Below, in pieces: positions 45,135-54,670 of a stretch of DNA of 64,000 bases. Origin of the DNA: Gemmatimonadota bacterium (lineage in GTDB: Bacteria > Gemmatimonadota > Gemmatimonadetes > Palauibacterales > Palauibacteraceae); assembly GCA_022826685.1 (NCBI GenBank), contig JAJDUL010000029.1, positions 1-64,000 of the forward strand, written 5' to 3'. Both the position numbers and the translations under genes were made by a program. Numbering within the stretch: position 1 is the stretch's first letter; each line of letters opens with the position of its first letter. The notes beneath the pieces were generated by a model that saw only the letters and a list, made by a program, of their open reading frames with translations, was not told the origin of the DNA and did no database searches.

Positions 45135-45692
45135 ATGCCGCTTTCCTCGACCGAAACGATCACGTGGCGCGACGCCCAGCGGATGCCGGACGACGGCAAC
45201 CGCTACGAGGCGATCGGGGGCGAGTTGTTCATGACGCCCTCGCCAAGCGTCCGGCACCAGATTCTCGTCGTGCGGCTGTACGACGCCCTGCGTCCGCTCT
45301 TGCCGACGGCCCAGGGCGGCATGCTCCTCGTGGCGCCCTTGGGCGTGGAGTCAGAGGATTCCCGCGAGGGTGTGCAGCCGGACCTCCTCTTCGTATCCGG
45401 CAAACGACGCGATCTGCTCCTCGGAGCCAGCGTTCGGGGCGCTCCCGACCTTGTCGTGGAGGTGCTCTCTCCCTCGACGGCAAGCCGCGACCGGGGGATC
45501 AAGCGGCGGCTGTACGAACGGCTCGGCGTGCCGCAGTACTGGATCGTCGACCCCGTGGCGGAGGCCATCGACGTGTGGCGGTTCGGGGACGATCCCGAGT
45601 GCGAACGCTTCGAGGGGACCCTCCCGGTCAGGCTCGGAGCCGAGGAGGTGGGAGTGATCGACCTCGAAGCCGTGTTCGCCCCCGACCTCTAG
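45135..45692 (+). CDS. Uma2-family (DUF820) nuclease-fold protein, copy 1
   Basis: 185 residues from ATG 45135. Uma2 proteins have a restriction-endonuclease-like PD-(D/E)XK fold. The pattern is present: VQPDLLFVS (Asp), APDLVVEVLSP (Glu) and GIKRRLYERLGVPQYWIVDP (Lys). No biological activity has been firmly shown for the family. They are usually multi-copy and spread in cyanobacteria and other phyla. A paralogue follows 13 bases downstream. A 47-base run (45165-45211) is identical in both. Confidence 0.85.
   Translation: MPLSSTETITWRDAQRMPDDGNRYEAIGGELFMTPSPSVRHQILVVRLYDALRPLLPTAQGGMLLVAPLGVESEDSREGVQPDLLFVSGKRRDLLLGASVRGAPDLVVEVLSPSTASRDRGIKRRLYERLGVPQYWIVDPVAEAIDVWRFGDDPECERFEGTLPVRLGAEEVGVIDLEAVFAPDL
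45165..45211 (+). repeat. 47-base identical segment, Uma2 copy 1
   Basis: Part of the coding region for WRDAQRMPDDGNRYEA. It is identical, base for base, to 45727-45773 although the rest of the two genes has diverged. Confidence 0.9.
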
Positions 45693-45705
45693 GTCTCCCA
45701 CGACC

Positions 45706-46254
45706 ATGTCCCTCCCTTCGGTCACTTGGCGCGACGCCCAGCGGATGCCGGACGACGGCAACCGCTACGAGGCCATCGGGGGCGAGCTGTTCGTGACGGC
45801 CGCCCCAAACTTCCGCCATCAGAAGGTCAGCCAGCGCGTGTTCAAGCAATTGGACCGCATCCTCCAAGAACCGGGGCACGGGGAGGTTGTGTATGCGCCG
45901 TTCGGGGTCGAGTTCCCGGCCACGGACGAGGGCGTGCAGCCCGACCTGCTGTTCGTGTCGAACGAGCGGCGCGAGATCCTCGGGAGCGACTGGATTCGAG
46001 GCGCGCCGGATCTGGTGGTCGAGATCCTCTCCCCCTCGACGGCGAGCCATGACCGCGGCATCAAGCTCGAGCTCTACGAGCGGCAGGGCGTGCGCGAGTA
46101 CTGGATCGTCGACCCGGACGAGCACGTCGTCGACGTGTGGCGCTTCGGCGAAGAGCCCGCGCACGAGCGCTTCACGGAGACGCTCCCGGTCAAGCTCGGA
46201 ACCGAACGGGTCGGGGAGATCGATCTGCAAGCGGTCTTCGCCCCCAACTTCTGA
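45706..46254 (+). CDS. Uma2-family (DUF820) nuclease-fold protein, copy 2
   Basis: 182 residues, paralogue of the preceding gene. The same fold residues are present: VQPDLLFVS, APDLVVEILSP and GIKLELYERQGVREYWIVDP. The N-terminal third is nearly identical to copy 1, while the middle (QVFKQLDRILQEPGHG-type segment) is different. It converges with a cupin gene. Whether both copies are active nucleases is unknown. Confidence 0.85.
   Translation: MSLPSVTWRDAQRMPDDGNRYEAIGGELFVTAAPNFRHQKVSQRVFKQLDRILQEPGHGEVVYAPFGVEFPATDEGVQPDLLFVSNERREILGSDWIRGAPDLVVEILSPSTASHDRGIKLELYERQGVREYWIVDPDEHVVDVWRFGEEPAHERFTETLPVKLGTERVGEIDLQAVFAPNF
45727..45773 (+). repeat. 47-base identical segment, Uma2 copy 2
   Basis: Second copy of the identical run at 45165-45211, in the same reading frame of the paralogue. 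Confidence 0.9.
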
Positions 46255-46316
46255 ACGGCCCTCCTCGGCGTTGGCAGGGCACGGTGTTGAGCGCGGGATG
46301 ACGGCGGCGCTTCCCG

Positions 46317-46676
46317 TCAGATCCAGACGTCGGATTCGGCGGTGAGGTCGCCGCGCTCGTCGCCGGTGTTCACGACGCCGCGCGGTTCGACGACCATCAG
46401 CTTCACTTCCTCTGCGGCGACCGGGCGGTGCTTCACGCCCCGCGGCACGACGTAGAGTTCGCCGGGGCCGATCTCGACGGCGCCATCGGGGAGATCGATC
46501 CGCAGCGTGCCCTCCAGGACGAAGAACGCCTCGTCCGTGTCCGCGTGGTCGTGCCACACGAACTCGCCCTTCACGCGCACGAGCTTGAACTGGTAGTCGT
46601 TGAGTTCGGCCACGACGCGCGGCTGCCAGAACTCCGAGAACAGGCCGAACTTTTCCTCCAGGTTGACGACGCTCAT
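46317..46676 (-). CDS. Single-domain cupin protein
   Basis: 119 residues. The conserved cupin barrel carries WHDHADTDEAFFVLEGTL (metal-binding HxHx...E) and PRGVKHRPVA with the second His. Small stand-alone cupins of this kind are isomerases, dioxygenases or ligand sensors; the substrate is unknown. The ATG overlaps the stop of the large CRTAC1/TPR gene (ATGA), making it the last gene of the minus-strand cytochrome block. It may be cytoplasmic as no signal is seen. Confidence 0.88.
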   Translation of the reverse strand: MSVVNLEEKFGLFSEFWQPRVVAELNDYQFKLVRVKGEFVWHDHADTDEAFFVLEGTLRIDLPDGAVEIGPGELYVVPRGVKHRPVAAEEVKLMVVEPRGVVNTGDERGDLTAESDVWI

Positions 46677-49600
46677 CGGTCCTCCGGGGGCGGGATCACG
46701 CGCGTGAGATACTCCGCGAGCGCGGCATCCGCAGCCGTGGCGCGACTCTCCTCTGGAGACGGCGGATAACCGGACAGCGCCCGCGATGGGAGCGGGACGA
46801 CCCGGTCGCCGGTGGCGGTGTTGAGGTCGCCGTCCTTCACCCAGCCGTCGGAGTAGATGAGGAAGGTTCGCGTCCATCGGTCCGGCAGCGGGGGGAACGC
46901 CTCGGCGTCGAAGCGGAGCGTGATCTCGTCGCCGGCGTTCTGGATCACGTAGCGGTCATCGCCCTCGGACACGAGGTCGGTCACGTCGCCGAAGCGGGTG
47001 TAGAGGCCGAACAGGTCGTGCCAGCGCGGCTCCACGGTGACGGAATCGTAGTCGAACCAGTGGGGGCCGTAGCGGCCGCCCTTCCGGAATTCGCGGGCGA
47101 AGCCGCGGTAGTGGATGTCGGCGTTCATGGGTGCGAGCGACGTCACGCGATGCTCGTCCGCCGCCGGGTGCGCCGGGCCGGTCGTGAAGAAGGCCTCGTC
47201 CCAGTAGACCATGAGGTTCGTGCGGATCCGCACCCTTCGGTCGTCGGTCGGGAAGAGGCCGCGGAGATCGGCGACGACGGTCTTGTCCTTGCCCGACGGG
47301 AAGCTGAGGCCGGGAATGGCGGGCTGCCACTCGCCGCCGGGGCCCATCACGTCGAGTTCCGGGAAGTGCGGGGCGAGCGCGTCCGACTGGCCCATCGCCA
47401 CGTTGATGCTCGCGTCCGTGGGGAAGATCCATCCCGTGAGGAAGAGCGTGACGTCACCGGAGGCGGCCTCGGGGCCGAGGTCGAGGATGAGTTCGTGCGG
47501 CTCGGCGATCCCCTGGAAACGGCCGGGGCGGAACGATGAGACGTAGTCGAAGTCGCGCTCGGCGAGCGCCTCGCGGTGATCCCTCCCGTTCTCGTCCGTG
47601 GCCGAGATCGGGGCGTGCCGCTCCCCCACCCGCCACAGTTCGAGGTCGATGGGCGCGGGCGGGATGAAGGCCTCGTTCACGTAGACGTCAATCTCCGAGG
47701 GATGATCCACGGCGACGAGGTTCACGCCGTCCACGTAGATCGTCTCCCACAGTTCCTCGGTGATCTGCATCACGTACTCGCCGTCCAGCGGCTGGAGCAC
47801 GCCGTCCGGGAGGCGCCGGTATTCCTGCGAGGGGAAGGCGGGGGCGTAGGCGCGCTGGCCGCCGCCGAGGATGCCCAGCGGCATGCCGAGCGCGCTCTTC
47901 CACATCATGTCGCCGACGAACTCGAACCCGTCGCCGTCCCACACGTAGAGCATGGGGCAGGAACCCTTGAGCGTCTGTTCCTCGACGAGATCCTGGTCGG
48001 TGCCCGGGAAGTAGAGATCCTGCGGGACGCCGTTCGGCCAGTAGACGCGGACGACGTCGGCCTTCAGGCGTCCGTCGAGGCCGATGAGGGTCGTCGGATC
48101 CGTGACGGTGTGGACCTGGAAGAGATCCCCCGCCCGCACCTCGACGCGCGCCCCGATCCCGAAGCGGTTGTTCTTGCGGCTGCCTTCTCCGAGTCCGGCG
48201 AGGTCGAGCCGGAAGTAGTGGTTCGCGTTGCCGCCGTCGTTGCGCAGGAGACGCGGGTTCCCGTCCGCGCCGAGAACGAGCAGATCGGCGTCGCCGTCCT
48301 CGTTGTAGTCGAACGAACGAACGGCGCGAAGCGCGAACGGGAGATCGGGGAGGAACTCGTCGGCCGGTGCCAGCCCCCCTTCCCCATCGTTGCGGAAGAG
48401 CCGCAGCCCGGAACTCGGGGCGCCGGCTTCCGGCGGCGTGCCGGCCACGGCGAGATCCAGCCGGCCATCGTTGTCGAAGTCGACGAAGCGCACGTCGTGC
48501 GGGTCGATACCGTTCAGCGGCGCCGTCGCGCCGAGCGTGAACGTGTCGGAGGCCGAGCCGTGCAGGAGGCGGACGCGGTCGGCGCCGGCGGCCGCGATGT
48601 CGAGCCAGCCGTCTCCGTTCGCGTCGCCGATCGCCACGGCCTGCGCCGCCTCGGACGCCGCGCCGGACAGACGCTCGGTTCGCTCCGCAAAGGTGGCCGC
48701 GCGCTCGTTGTCCAACAGGCGGAGGCCGCCGGCGCCTTCCGCGAGCACGATGTCGAGATCGCGGTCGTCGTCGAGGTCGCCGAAGGCCGCTCCGCGGGTG
48801 TCGGCGTCCGCCGGGCCCGCGAGGCCGAAGCCGGCGGCCATCTCCGAGAAGGTGAGGTCGCCGTTGTTGCGGAAGAGGCGGTTCGAACCCGTGTGCGGCT
48901 CGAACACGTCGAGGTCCCCGTCCTGGTCCAGATCCGCGACGAATACGCCGTTGGCCGCACCGGCCGGACCACCGGCGACCGCCGGCTGGAGCGCGATCTC
49001 CTGGAAACCGCCGGCCGGGTCGTTGCGGTACGCGCGCGGCGCGCTTCCGGCGAACCAGGCGTCGAGGCGGCGGTCGTCGTCGAGGTCGACCCAGATCGCG
49101 GACGCGGCGTCGCCGGCGTCGATGGCCCCGACCTCATCCGCGGCGTCCACGTAGCGGCCGAGGTCCACGCGCAGGACGCGCCCTTCCTCGCCACGGCTCC
49201 AGAGCAGGTCTTCGTCGCCGTCCCCGTCGAAGTCGCCGATCGCCATCGTGGCGGCGACGGGCGCCTGCGCCCCGGCCCCCGCTTCGGGCGAAGGGGCGAG
49301 CGCCGCGAGCCCGGCCAGGTCTGACGCCTCCGTGTAGCGCAGCGCGCCGAGCACGGCCTCGGGCTCCTGGACGCGGAGCGTGACGAGGAAGCTGAAGTCG
49401 AGGGCGGCGACGCCCGCGAGGGGGCCGCCCGGCGACCTCAGCTCTTCGAGGCTCGCCTGGTAGGGCGAGGTGACCTCGAACGCCGCGCGGAAATCCGCGA
49501 ACTGGCTGATCGCCGTCGATGCGTCGCCATCCAGAAGGGCATCTTCGGCGGCCTCGAACGCCGCGCGCGGCCCGGGGCGGAAGTCCGGGGCGACTTGTCG

Positions 49601-50242
49601 CAGACTCTCGATCGTGCCCAGGGCGGCGTCGAGTTCGCCGCGCGCGAGTTGCGCATCGGCGAGTCCGGCGAGAGCGGCCAGGTTGCCCGGCGCGGCCGCC
49701 GCCAGGCGCGCGAGAACGTCCGCGCGGGCATCGGCGTCCGGGCCCGCCGCCCGGGCCTCGACCTCCGCCAGCCCCCACAGGCTGCGCGCGTGGCCCGGGT
49801 CCGCCGCCAGCGTCTCGTCCAGCAGCGCCCGCGCCTCCCCGAAATCGCCCGTCTCGGTCCGCAGCGTGGCGAGCGCCAGCGTCAGCTCCGGATCGTCGGG
49901 CGCCCGCTCCCGCGCCTCGAGGAGGTTCTCCTCGGCCGCCTCGTAGTCCGCCGCCTTGAGCGCCGTGAGGCCGAGTCCCGCGTACCCCGCGGCCTCCGCC
50001 GGCGCCATCTCGACGAGGCGCTGGTAGTCGGCCCGCGCGTCCTCCAGGCGGTCCTGCTGGAGCGCCGCGTCCGCCGCCCCGCGCGTCGCGAGGATCTCCG
50101 CCAGAGACGCCTCCGGCACGGGCGCCCGGGCCTCCCCGCAGCCAACGATCAGCGCGAGGAAGGTCAACGTGCAAACTCCGACCAGGGCAACGCCGCGGCG
50201 CGGCACCCTGCCGCCCCGGTCAAACCGCTTCGGTTCCGTCAC
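46673..50242 (-). CDS. TPR + VCBS/CRTAC1 (ASPIC-UnbV) lipoprotein
   Basis: 1189 residues from GTG 50242, with GGAGGAG upstream. A lipobox I32-V-G-C35 makes it a lipoprotein. Residues 45-290 hold TPR-like helical repeats (EEALQ..., AAEENLLEARERAPDDPE). Residues 330-690 hold VCBS/FG-GAP calcium-site repeats (IGDFDGDGDEDLLW, VADLDQDGDLDVFE, FGDLDDDRDLDIVL, IGDANGDGWLDIA). A UnbV/ASPIC segment (GIGARVEVRAGDLFQ, LKADVVRVYWPNGVPQ) follows, then about 440 residues of unknown beta structure. It is probably a surface-displayed binding protein. It follows the choice-of-anchor-B gene by 13 bases. Confidence 0.85.
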   Translation of the reverse strand: MTEPKRFDRGGRVPRRGVALVGVCTLTFLALIVGCGEARAPVPEASLAEILATRGAADAALQQDRLEDARADYQRLVEMAPAEAAGYAGLGLTALKAADYEAAEENLLEARERAPDDPELTLALATLRTETGDFGEARALLDETLAADPGHARSLWGLAEVEARAAGPDADARADVLARLAAAAPGNLAALAGLADAQLARGELDAALGTIESLRQVAPDFRPGPRAAFEAAEDALLDGDASTAISQFADFRAAFEVTSPYQASLEELRSPGGPLAGVAALDFSFLVTLRVQEPEAVLGALRYTEASDLAGLAALAPSPEAGAGAQAPVAATMAIGDFDGDGDEDLLWSRGEEGRVLRVDLGRYVDAADEVGAIDAGDAASAIWVDLDDDRRLDAWFAGSAPRAYRNDPAGGFQEIALQPAVAGGPAGAANGVFVADLDQDGDLDVFEPHTGSNRLFRNNGDLTFSEMAAGFGLAGPADADTRGAAFGDLDDDRDLDIVLAEGAGGLRLLDNERAATFAERTERLSGAASEAAQAVAIGDANGDGWLDIAAAGADRVRLLHGSASDTFTLGATAPLNGIDPHDVRFVDFDNDGRLDLAVAGTPPEAGAPSSGLRLFRNDGEGGLAPADEFLPDLPFALRAVRSFDYNEDGDADLLVLGADGNPRLLRNDGGNANHYFRLDLAGLGEGSRKNNRFGIGARVEVRAGDLFQVHTVTDPTTLIGLDGRLKADVVRVYWPNGVPQDLYFPGTDQDLVEEQTLKGSCPMLYVWDGDGFEFVGDMMWKSALGMPLGILGGGQRAYAPAFPSQEYRRLPDGVLQPLDGEYVMQITEELWETIYVDGVNLVAVDHPSEIDVYVNEAFIPPAPIDLELWRVGERHAPISATDENGRDHREALAERDFDYVSSFRPGRFQGIAEPHELILDLGPEAASGDVTLFLTGWIFPTDASINVAMGQSDALAPHFPELDVMGPGGEWQPAIPGLSFPSGKDKTVVADLRGLFPTDDRRVRIRTNLMVYWDEAFFTTGPAHPAADEHRVTSLAPMNADIHYRGFAREFRKGGRYGPHWFDYDSVTVEPRWHDLFGLYTRFGDVTDLVSEGDDRYVIQNAGDEITLRFDAEAFPPLPDRWTRTFLIYSDGWVKDGDLNTATGDRVVPLPSRALSGYPPSPEESRATAADAALAEYLTRVIPPPEDR

Positions 50243-50255
50243 CGCACACTCCTCC

Positions 50256-52781
50256 CTAACTGACCGGCCGCGCCCTCTTCTTGAGCACGAAGAGCCCCTC
50301 GCGCATGCTCGTGACGATAATGGTGCCGCTCTCGAAGAACGGATACGTGCTCCACGCCCCGCCGAAGCCCGGACCCTCCTGATACGGGGCCGTGTCGAAG
50401 AAGCCCACTTCGCGCGGGTTCACGGGATCGGAGATGTCGAGCACGTGGAGGCCGTAGCGGTAGTTGGCCTGATACGCGAAGCCGTCCTTCAGGTAGAGAT
50501 TGTGGGCGCTGGCGGGAAGCGAGCCCATGAACTGGTTGACGAGCACCGGATCCTCCAGGTCGCTCAAGTCCCAAATCAAGGTCCGCGTCGTTTCGACCGC
50601 GCCGGCGATCACGTCGGACTCGTCGTCCTGATAGAAGTAGCGGTGATCGGGAGTGAGCCAGCCCTGGTGGATGTAGGCGGCATTGGGCGACGTCGCGCGA
50701 GACACAGCGTAGGGGTTCTCCTTGTCGGTCACGTCGGCGATCTGAAAGTACCGTCCGTTCGAGTTGAGGCAGATCTCGCGCCCCTCGTATCGTTCGTCGG
50801 GACCCCGGTAGAGCACGCACTGCGCGTCGTGGGTGCCGCCGTCCTCCTGAAAGCACCCGACGAACTCGGGATTCCGGGGGTCGTTGATGTCGATCATGTG
50901 AAGACCGCCGCCGCAGGATTCGCGCCCCGCGCCGCTGCCCACCGCGTAGGCGAACCCGGTTTCCTCGTTGATCACGATGTTGTGCGAGCTCGCCACCCCA
51001 CGGTAGTGGACGTCGGGCTCGAAGAGCGCGGGCATGTCGCCGGGCGCCACGTCGCGCAGGCGGGTGAGGTCGAAGACCTGCATGCCGTGGTCGCCCGCTC
51101 CGTCGGCCACGATGAAGGCGTGGTCCTTGTAGGTCTTGATGTCGCGCCACAGCTGCGACGGGGGCGTGCCGTCGGGTTTGGGCAGATCGCCGACCAGGAC
51201 CGGACGGGTGGGGTCCGACAGGTCGATGAACGAGGTGCCGTCGTTGCGTCCCACCAGCGCATACTCGCGCCCGGTCTCTCGGTCGGTCCACCCCCAGTTG
51301 TCGTTTGCGCGGACGCCCCGGGCGCTGCCCTCGGCCCGCAGAATGGAGTTGGGAATGAACGCGAGCAGCTCGACTTCGCTGCAATCGAAGGGGCCGACGC
51401 TGCCCTCCTCGCAGCGGCGCTCCTCGCCGACCATGGGCTCGAGGGCGTCGGGGGCGCTTGCGAGCATGCCCGCCGCCGCCCAGCCGGGGCCGCTGTTCTC
51501 GAAGAGGTGGAGGGAGCCCGACTGATGGTGCATGCCGGGCGCTCCAACCGCCGCGAGCGCTCCGTCCGCGACCACCAGTCCGCCGAAACGGTCGCGCTCC
51601 ACCGTCTCTTCGCGAGGGAGGGCGATGCGGCGCGGCCGCCGGGGAAGGGTGCCGTCCGCTTCGGCCTCGTAGACCAGGACGGCACCGGTCTCGTTCTCGC
51701 GCTCCGTTGGCGCGCCCACCCACACGTCGGGTCCGGAGAAGGCGACCGCCGCGCCGAAGCGGTCGCCCTCCGCGCCGCCTTCGAGCACTATCCGCTCCTC
51801 GGCCACCCACGAACCGGAGCCGGCCTCCCAGGCGTACACGAAGACCGCCCCGCGATCGGCGTCCGCGCCCGGCGCGCCGATCAGAAGCCGGTCGCCCTCC
51901 ACGGAGAGCGCGACACCGAAGCCGGAGCCCGCGCCTTCCGCCGACCCTATCGATCCGGTTTCCGTCCAGCCGTCCCCACTCAGGTCGAAGCGGTAGACGC
52001 GGCCCGTCCCCTCACGGCCCTCGCTCCGGGCCTCGCCGCCTCCCTCGATCTGCGGACCCCAGCCCGGAGCACCGACGAGCAGGCCGCGTTCCGTAAAGGC
52101 CATCACCGCTCCGAAGCGGTCGCCCGGGCCGCCGCCCGAAGGGCGCAACTCCGTCCGCTTCGTCCACCGGCCTTCGGCGCCGCGGCGGTACGCGTGGATC
52201 GTGCCCGCCGCGCCGGCATCGTCCCGGACGTCCGGCCCCCCTCCGCCCGGACCCTCGGCCGGGTCGGGCGTGCCCACCATCAGCCACTCGCCCTCCGCCG
52301 CCAGCGCCACTCCGAAGTCGGTCCCGCAATAGCCGTCGAAGCGGCAGTCCGGCGAACGACCGCGGACCTCATCGGCCGTGATCGCGTCCCGCCATACCCA
52401 CCCGCCGCCCTCGCCACGCCCGAAGATCTGGATGCCGGTCCCGCGCATGCCGACGAAGAGATGGTCGCCGCCGGCGGCCAGCACCGTGCCAAAGCCATCG
52501 GCGATCTCCGGGTCCGGCCCGCGAATCACGCCGGACTCCATCCACCCATCCTCTCCCCTTGTGTACACATACACGGCGCCGGGGCGGAAGTTGGTGGTCG
52601 GCTCGGCTACGAGGAGTTCGCCTTCGTGGATCAGCACCGAGTGGCCGAACGAGCCCGACTGGCCCGCGACCGGCGTGCCGGCGAAGACGGCGGCGGCGCA
52701 CGCGATCACGAAGAGCAGGGCGGGCTGCGGCGTGGCGGGACGGAGGGCGGCGGCGAGGCGTGTGGGGCTCGATGGGGTCAT
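50256..52781 (-). CDS. Choice-of-anchor-B family surface protein with FG-GAP repeats
   Basis: 841 residues. The signal peptide (ALLFVIACAAAVFAGTPVAG) is followed by an FG-GAP or integrin-like propeller in residues 45-440 (repeats such as DRFGAVMAFTERGLLVGAPG and DRFGAAVAFSGPDVWVGAP). A second propeller of LVIVD-type repeats covers 480-830 (GTSFIDLSDPTRPVLVGDL, HMIDINDPRNPEFVG, GLHVLDISDPVNPREVG). The choice-of-anchor-B family is named from proteins that carry different surface-anchoring tails. No clear anchor is seen here. It has its own ribosome site (CAGGAG) 110 bases after the preceding gene. Confidence 0.88.
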   Translation of the reverse strand: MTPSSPTRLAAALRPATPQPALLFVIACAAAVFAGTPVAGQSGSFGHSVLIHEGELLVAEPTTNFRPGAVYVYTRGEDGWMESGVIRGPDPEIADGFGTVLAAGGDHLFVGMRGTGIQIFGRGEGGGWVWRDAITADEVRGRSPDCRFDGYCGTDFGVALAAEGEWLMVGTPDPAEGPGGGGPDVRDDAGAAGTIHAYRRGAEGRWTKRTELRPSGGGPGDRFGAVMAFTERGLLVGAPGWGPQIEGGGEARSEGREGTGRVYRFDLSGDGWTETGSIGSAEGAGSGFGVALSVEGDRLLIGAPGADADRGAVFVYAWEAGSGSWVAEERIVLEGGAEGDRFGAAVAFSGPDVWVGAPTERENETGAVLVYEAEADGTLPRRPRRIALPREETVERDRFGGLVVADGALAAVGAPGMHHQSGSLHLFENSGPGWAAAGMLASAPDALEPMVGEERRCEEGSVGPFDCSEVELLAFIPNSILRAEGSARGVRANDNWGWTDRETGREYALVGRNDGTSFIDLSDPTRPVLVGDLPKPDGTPPSQLWRDIKTYKDHAFIVADGAGDHGMQVFDLTRLRDVAPGDMPALFEPDVHYRGVASSHNIVINEETGFAYAVGSGAGRESCGGGLHMIDINDPRNPEFVGCFQEDGGTHDAQCVLYRGPDERYEGREICLNSNGRYFQIADVTDKENPYAVSRATSPNAAYIHQGWLTPDHRYFYQDDESDVIAGAVETTRTLIWDLSDLEDPVLVNQFMGSLPASAHNLYLKDGFAYQANYRYGLHVLDISDPVNPREVGFFDTAPYQEGPGFGGAWSTYPFFESGTIIVTSMREGLFVLKKRARPVS

Positions 52782-52872
52782 CGCGGACGGTCTCCTGGAG
52801 GCGGGTCTTGGCGGACGAATGATCGGTTTCGGACGGCGCTCGCGCCAGATGCCATCGCCCTCGCGACGACCG

Positions 52873-52887
52873 CCGCCGCGCCGGCGG
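52873..52887 (-). terminator. Weak GC hairpin between operon genes
   Basis: A perfect six-base stem (CCGCCG/CGGCGG) with a three-base loop lies just after the CRTAC1 stop at 52892 on the minus strand. No T-tract follows, so it may only stabilise or attenuate the transcript. Confidence 0.3.
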
Positions 52888-52891
52888 AGGG

Positions 52892-54670
52892 CTACTCGCG
52901 GATTGTGAGTGCCGCGCCCGCCTCGACGGGTCCGGTGACGGTTCGGGCACCTCCGGGCCAGACGACGACGACGCTGTCGGCGCGCGCGCCGCCGCCCAGG
53001 CCCGCGAGCACGGGATTCGCCTCGGACTGGGACAGATACGACGAGGCGGTCGAGACCACGAACCGCTGTGCCACGTCTCCCACGAACACGCGTACCGTCG
53101 CCCCGACGGCGCCGAGATTCGGCCCCGCGCCCTCCAGCCGCAACCGGACCCAGCCGGGACCGGGCTCGAGATCGTTCCGGAAGAGCTTCGCCGGCCCGCC
53201 GTTCGTCGAGAGCACCAGGTCCAGATCGCCGTCGCGGTCGTAGTCGAACGTCGCCACTCCGCGCGCCACGATCGGCTCGTCGAAGCCCCCGCCCACCAGC
53301 GCGCCGGCGTCCTCGAAGCCCCCCCGCCCGTTGTTCCGAAACAGTTGCGGCGCCTGGGCGAAGGTCACGTCCCCCTGGATCGCCTCGATCTCCGGCTCGA
53401 TGTGGCCGTTTCCGAGCACGAGATCCACGTAGCGGTCGAGATCGAAGTCCGCGAAGCGGAGCCCGAACGTCAGCGGGAGCAGCGTCGACCGCGTGAGCCG
53501 CGCCGACCCGGCCAGGTCCTGGAACAGCCCCGCCTGGATCTGCGTGAAGAGCGACACCGGCTCGTTCGAGAAGTTGCCGATCGCGATCGAGAGTTGTCCC
53601 CGGTTGAGGATGTCCCCGACGTCGACCCCCATGCCCGCCCGCGCCCGACCGAACTCGTCGAAGGCGACCCCCGCGTCGAGCGCCACGTCGACGAACGTCC
53701 CGTCTCCCTCGTTCCGGTAGAGGAAGTTCTGGTAGGTGTCGTTCGCGATCGCGATGTCCGGGAGGCCATCCCCGGTGAAGTCGTCGATGACGATGCCGAG
53801 CGATTTCCCCTCGGGATTCTCGAACCCGGATTCGGCCGTCACATCCCGGAAGCGCCGCGCGGAAGTCGGGGCCGTGTCCGAGCCCCCGGGAGCCGGCTCG
53901 TTCCGCAGGAGGCGGCAGGACTCGCCGTCGTATTCCTCGGGAGTCGCATAGGATTTATTCACGCCGTCGCGGGTGAAGAAGAGGTCGGTCTCCGGCGTCC
54001 AGTCCACGTAGTTGCAGACGAGAAGGTCGAGCCAGCCGTCGCCGTCCGCGTCGAACCAGGCCGCCGCCGTGGACCAGGCCGGATCCGCCGCGTCCGGCGC
54101 GTTCCCCCCGGTCCCGGTCTCCCGCGTCACGTCCGTGAACCGCCCGCCGTCGTTCCGGTACAGGCGGTTGTCCCCGACCGCGGTCAGGTACAGGTCCGTG
54201 TCTCCGTCCGCGTCGTAGTCGGCCGCCGCCCCGCCCATCCCGTAGATGGGTCGGTCGAGGCCGGCCTCGCGCGTGACGTCGCGGAAGGTCCCGTCTCCCA
54301 GATTCCGCAGGAGCATGGACCGCGCGCCGCGGTCCTCGGCGCGCCCGTCCCAGCCGGTGCTGTTGATGAAGAAGAGATCCGGCCGGTCGTCGCCGTCGTA
54401 GTCGAGGACGATGACGCCGCTGCCCATCGTCTCCGGCATCCACTTCTCTCCGAAGGCGCCCGTGGCGTGAACGAAACGGATGCCCGCCTCGGCGGTGACG
54501 TCGGTGAACCGGATGGAGGTGGACGCGTCGGCCCCGGCCCGCTCCGTGAAGCTCGGGCGCGTCTGCGTATACGAGGGGGCCTCCGCGGTTTCCGGCCCGT
54601 CGCCTCCGCAGGAAGTCGCCGCCGGAGCGAGGAGTCCGATGGCGACGAGGCCTGCTCCGCGAGCGCTCAT
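52892..54670 (-). CDS. CRTAC1 family VCBS/ASPIC-UnbV protein
   Basis: 592 residues from ATG 54670, with a signal sequence and a Cys at 21 that may be lipidated. The propeller has DxDxDG calcium loops (VLDYDGDDRPDLFF, DYDADGDTDLYLT, WFDADGDGWLDLLV, DFTGDGLPDIAIA, DYDRDGDLDLVLS). The C-terminus is the ASPIC/UnbV domain (GAVGATVRVFVGD, SYLSQSEANPVLAGLGG, VVVVWPGG). These proteins are exported and of unknown function. ATGA overlaps the stop of the cytochrome gene, so translation is coupled to it. The frame is open 800 bases upstream of this ATG, but that part is a shadow of the cytochrome gene. Confidence 0.88.
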   Translation of the reverse strand: MSARGAGLVAIGLLAPAATSCGGDGPETAEAPSYTQTRPSFTERAGADASTSIRFTDVTAEAGIRFVHATGAFGEKWMPETMGSGVIVLDYDGDDRPDLFFINSTGWDGRAEDRGARSMLLRNLGDGTFRDVTREAGLDRPIYGMGGAAADYDADGDTDLYLTAVGDNRLYRNDGGRFTDVTRETGTGGNAPDAADPAWSTAAAWFDADGDGWLDLLVCNYVDWTPETDLFFTRDGVNKSYATPEEYDGESCRLLRNEPAPGGSDTAPTSARRFRDVTAESGFENPEGKSLGIVIDDFTGDGLPDIAIANDTYQNFLYRNEGDGTFVDVALDAGVAFDEFGRARAGMGVDVGDILNRGQLSIAIGNFSNEPVSLFTQIQAGLFQDLAGSARLTRSTLLPLTFGLRFADFDLDRYVDLVLGNGHIEPEIEAIQGDVTFAQAPQLFRNNGRGGFEDAGALVGGGFDEPIVARGVATFDYDRDGDLDLVLSTNGGPAKLFRNDLEPGPGWVRLRLEGAGPNLGAVGATVRVFVGDVAQRFVVSTASSYLSQSEANPVLAGLGGGARADSVVVVWPGGARTVTGPVEAGAALTIRE

